From contig NC_092809.1 in NCBI RefSeq assembly GCF_040954645.1, positions 83,476,389 to 83,540,388 of the forward strand: DNA of 64,000 nucleotides. Direction: 5' to 3'. Numbering within the stretch: the first letter of the stretch is position 1; every line of letters starts with the position of its first letter. This document shows, one piece after another, positions 61,597 through 64,000 of this stretch. The notes under the pieces were generated by a model. It was not told where the DNA came from. It ran no database searches and was given only the letters and a program-made list of their open reading frames with translations. Origin of the DNA: Diabrotica undecimpunctata (lineage: Eukaryota > Arthropoda > Insecta > Coleoptera > Chrysomelidae). Position numbers and translations under genes: made by a program.

Positions 61597-63416
61597 CAGT
61601 AGAACCTCGATAAGTTAAATTCCAAGGGAAAAACCAAATATTTTAAGTTACAGAGGTTTTAAGTTATCAAGGGTCTATGTTGTGATGGATTAATATAGGT
61701 CAGAAGTTCATTAAAATATAGGCATTTATTATACACTACATTACTACATACACTACATTCATTTATTATATTCGTTACAAAAAGTTAAAGCAATAATTAA
61801 AGGTATGGTCTACTAAAAAAAGTCTGTGATTTTCTTTTGTTTTAAACAATTCATAGATTCTAAATCGATTTGATTTTCAATAACATAGAGAAGAAAATAC
61901 GTTATCTTTTATGTTTCTACACTGCTCTATAAATGATCGTACAGTCGTTATAGCACTCTTGCTTCGTTGATTGATATGCTCTTAGATGAAGTTTGTGGGT
62001 CGTCATTAAATTCATCGTCTTTATAACTTTAAATACAGTATATGTTGTTATTCCATTATTCAGGATCATTATTATCTTCCTCTTCAAAATGATTTCTTGA
62101 GGTTCTGAAGAAAAACCACAGGTTCTAAAGCAGTTTTTCACTGTGAGGAGTGTTACGTTTTGCCATGTTTTGTCCACCATCCTCATTACTTGAAGAACAT
62201 TGATACAAGAAATCGTATTTTGCTCCATATCAGCTATCATTCTTCTAACAACTTCTTTTCTGTATAATGTTTTAAAATTTTTAATGATACCCTGATCCAA
62301 AAGTTGAAGTTGTGTTTGGTGGAAGAAATTGTACTTTGATTGCCTTTAATGGTGGTATGTCCCTGTGTGCTGTTCAGTTGTCGATGAACAAAACAATTTT
62401 TCTATTACAAGTTGCCCTTTGCTAATCTATATTAATCAGCCATTTTTTAAAAAGTTCTGCTGTCATCCATGCTTTTTTAATGGCTTCATAATCCATGGGT
62501 AGTGATTTTAAACCTGCAAAACAGAAGGTTTTCTGTGCCCGTAGAATTTGCACAAAGCAGAATCGTAAGTCGTTCCTTGCTGTGTTTTTCTCCATGACAT
62601 TTTTTATTTTTGAATGTTAATGTTTTTTCGGGAAGACATTTAAAAAACAGACCAGTTTCATCAGCATTAAAAACATCATTGGGATTATAATTATTCACTA
62701 AATTATGCAATTTCCATTGAGATTTCCATTCTTGGCAGACTGATTTGCTTACGCTCGTACTTTCGCCGCACATTTTTTAAGGCTAAATCATTCGTTTATT
62801 GAAATTCTCTAACCAGCCATTGCTGGCTTTAAAATTATCGATTTTTAGTGAATTAGCGAACTCTACAGCCTTTTCTTTCAGTATGGGTCCACTGATACTG
62901 ATGTTTTTGTTTCGATACTGTTTTAACCACGTAAACAAACACTGTTCCAAATTAGGGAATTCGGCAATTTTTGTCTCCTGATTCTTGTTTTTTCAATAGT
63001 TCGGTTTCTTTTTTTATGATGATTGATAATGTAACTTCTTTTCTTTTGAATCCATTTTTCACTGCTTCTATAGCTTTTAATTTATCAGCATATGTTAGCG
63101 TTGTTAATTTTCTTTTTGAACTCATTTTAAGCAAGGTATCACACAGTACCTAAATCGATGTTTCTAGAACAGTGATCAAAACTTATGATACAGTAAGCTG
63201 TTCAGCTGTCATTGGTAAACAATTTTATGTTATAGAGATTGTGAAAACATTTCTTTAAGTTACTGAGGGCCAATATTGATATTATTTATTTAAGTTACCG
63301 AGATTGTGTATTTTAAGTTGTAGAGGTTTTGGGCTCCGATGGGAAGGGAACATATAATTTTTTGAAGTTATAGAGGTTTTTAAGTTATTGAGGTTTGACC
63401 TATCGAGGTTCTACTG
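61597..63416 (-). mobile_element. Tigger/pogo-type DNA transposon, 1820 bp
   Basis: Terminal repeats CAGTAGAACCTCGATA at the left (61597) and its inverse at the right (ending 63416), flanked by TA (61595-61596; 63417-63418), as expected for Tc1/mariner-pogo elements. Inside, the motif TTAAGTTA..GAGGTTTT recurs several times near both ends. A broken transposase runs on the minus strand. Confidence 0.9.
61917..63134 (-). pseudogene. Tigger/pogo transposase, broken
   Basis: N-terminal CENP-B-type DNA-binding domain: KRKLTTLTYADKLKAIEAVK (63134-62952). DDE domain start: DVFNADETGLFFKCLPEKT (first Asp) and GEKHSKERLTILLCANSTG (62773-62486). C-terminal part: MDQGIIKNFKTLYRKEVV (62300 on). The pieces lie in different phases with stops between them (for example near 62486-62300, where FIDN-like text for the second Asp is visible around 62390). 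It would bind the TIRs and move the element by cut and paste; this copy is dead. Confidence 0.85.
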
Positions 63417-63529
63417 TATTTTCAAAAAGAAAAGATTTAAATGGTGAAATGGTGAAATGGGAACCATTCTATTGTAGAAATAATACAGTTATTTATTGCT
63501 GCTTTTTAAAAACAATAAATTTTTAAAAA
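63417..63529. other. Short spacer before the mariner fragment
   Basis: A/T-rich, with a short ATGGTGAA tandem repeat near 63440. No coding signal for the missing N-terminus of the mariner transposase. Confidence 0.4.
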
Positions 63530-64000
63530 ATGTTTTCCGACGAATCTTCATTCACAATCCATAAACGTTATAATCCATCTGTCGTCCGCTATTGGTCTAG
63601 GGAAAAGAAACATTTGAGTATTGCTGTGAAAACACAATTCCCAAAGAAATTAAATGTGTGGACTGGCATTTATAACGATAATATAATTGGTCCATTTTTT
63701 ATTACGGGAAATCTGAATGGACGAAAGTATCTAAGATTTATTACGCAATCAGATTATTCCAGCAGTTCGAAACCTTGCGGTCAACTTCGATGATGTTTGG
63801 TTTCAACAGCATGGTTGCCCAGCACATAATGCAATCGAAGTTACAAATTATTTGGAACAAACATTTCCTGGACGAATAATTTCTACACGAGGAACAATAA
63901 AATGGCCCCCTAGATCACCAGATTTAGCACCTTTGGTATTTTTTTTCTTAGGAATGCTAAAATCAAAATTATATCGGCATGAATTCGAACGAGCCAACAA
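63530..64000 (+). pseudogene. mariner/Tc1-like transposase fragment, dead, runs off the right edge
   Basis: DDE transposase of the mariner group. MFSDESSFTIHKRYN carries the first Asp. The frame shifts near 63745, and continues with NFDDVWFQQHGCPAHNAIE, where the second Asp position is His, and KWPPRSPDLAPLVFFFLG, where the third acidic position is Val. The N-terminal DNA-binding part is missing, and the end lies outside the window. Two lost catalytic residues and a frameshift show an old copy. Confidence 0.85.

Overview
The window is AT-rich eukaryotic DNA made almost entirely of transposable elements. The mix of a Maverick/Polinton, three kinds of Ty3/gypsy LTR retrotransposon, two Penelope-like elements (PLEs), an RNase-H LINE, pogo/Tigger, mariner and DUF7869-type DNA transposons points to an arthropod, probably an insect; I cannot name the species. 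I see no ordinary host gene and no tRNA or rRNA gene.

Main layout (1-47408) is a nest five levels deep. (0) A gypsy element, 'gypsy-3 copy A', enters from the left edge (1-127) and resumes at 39148-47408. (1) A 10 kb gypsy element, 'gypsy-1' (128-39147), sits in its gag; it has 1272-bp LTRs at both ends and a TAAT target duplication. (2) A Polinton (3196-32152; about 16.0 kb after removing its own insertions) sits in the gag of gypsy-1, with terminal inverted repeats (TIRs) of about 1.1 kb and an imperfect 6-bp target duplication. (3a) A DUF7869-type DNA transposon (3892-8285, AATG duplication) is in the left Polinton TIR. (3b) A third gypsy element, 'gypsy-2' (12693-21207, ACTG duplication), is in the Polinton minor capsid gene. 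(4) A PLE (13703-16183) lies inside gypsy-2, flanked by an inverted copy of its target. Separately, an I/Jockey-like LINE (40066-45455, minus strand) replaced part of the reverse transcriptase of gypsy-3 copy A.

The Polinton has the full virus-like set: protein-primed DNA polymerase B, retroviral-type integrase with chromodomain, packaging ATPase, adenain-like protease, major and minor capsid proteins and a phospholipase-A2/pX-like protein. It also carries a DUF8207-like protein, a coiled-coil protein resembling a tail fibre, a small predicted membrane protein and a pair of paralogous unknown genes near its two ends. Almost every core gene is broken: stops in protease, integrase and one paralog, frameshifts in both capsid genes, a deletion over polymerase motif C, Lys to Ile in the ATPase Walker A, and Asp to Gly in the integrase triad. 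It is a fossil provirus-like element.

Right part (47409-64000): a decayed second DUF7869-type transposon (about 47790-49740), a second gypsy-3 copy with a large internal deletion (about 49970-54530), a PLE cluster of three units in inverted and tandem order with hammerhead ribozymes (54615-61024), a Tigger element with TA duplication (61597-63416), and a dead mariner fragment running off the right edge.

The strongest points for follow-up are the hammerhead ribozymes in the PLE repeats (two intact cores, one mutated, and one divergent copy overlapping a stop codon in the other PLE), the unknown Polinton genes, the CCAAT/CRE-rich Polinton termini, and the template-switch-like structure around PLE-1.
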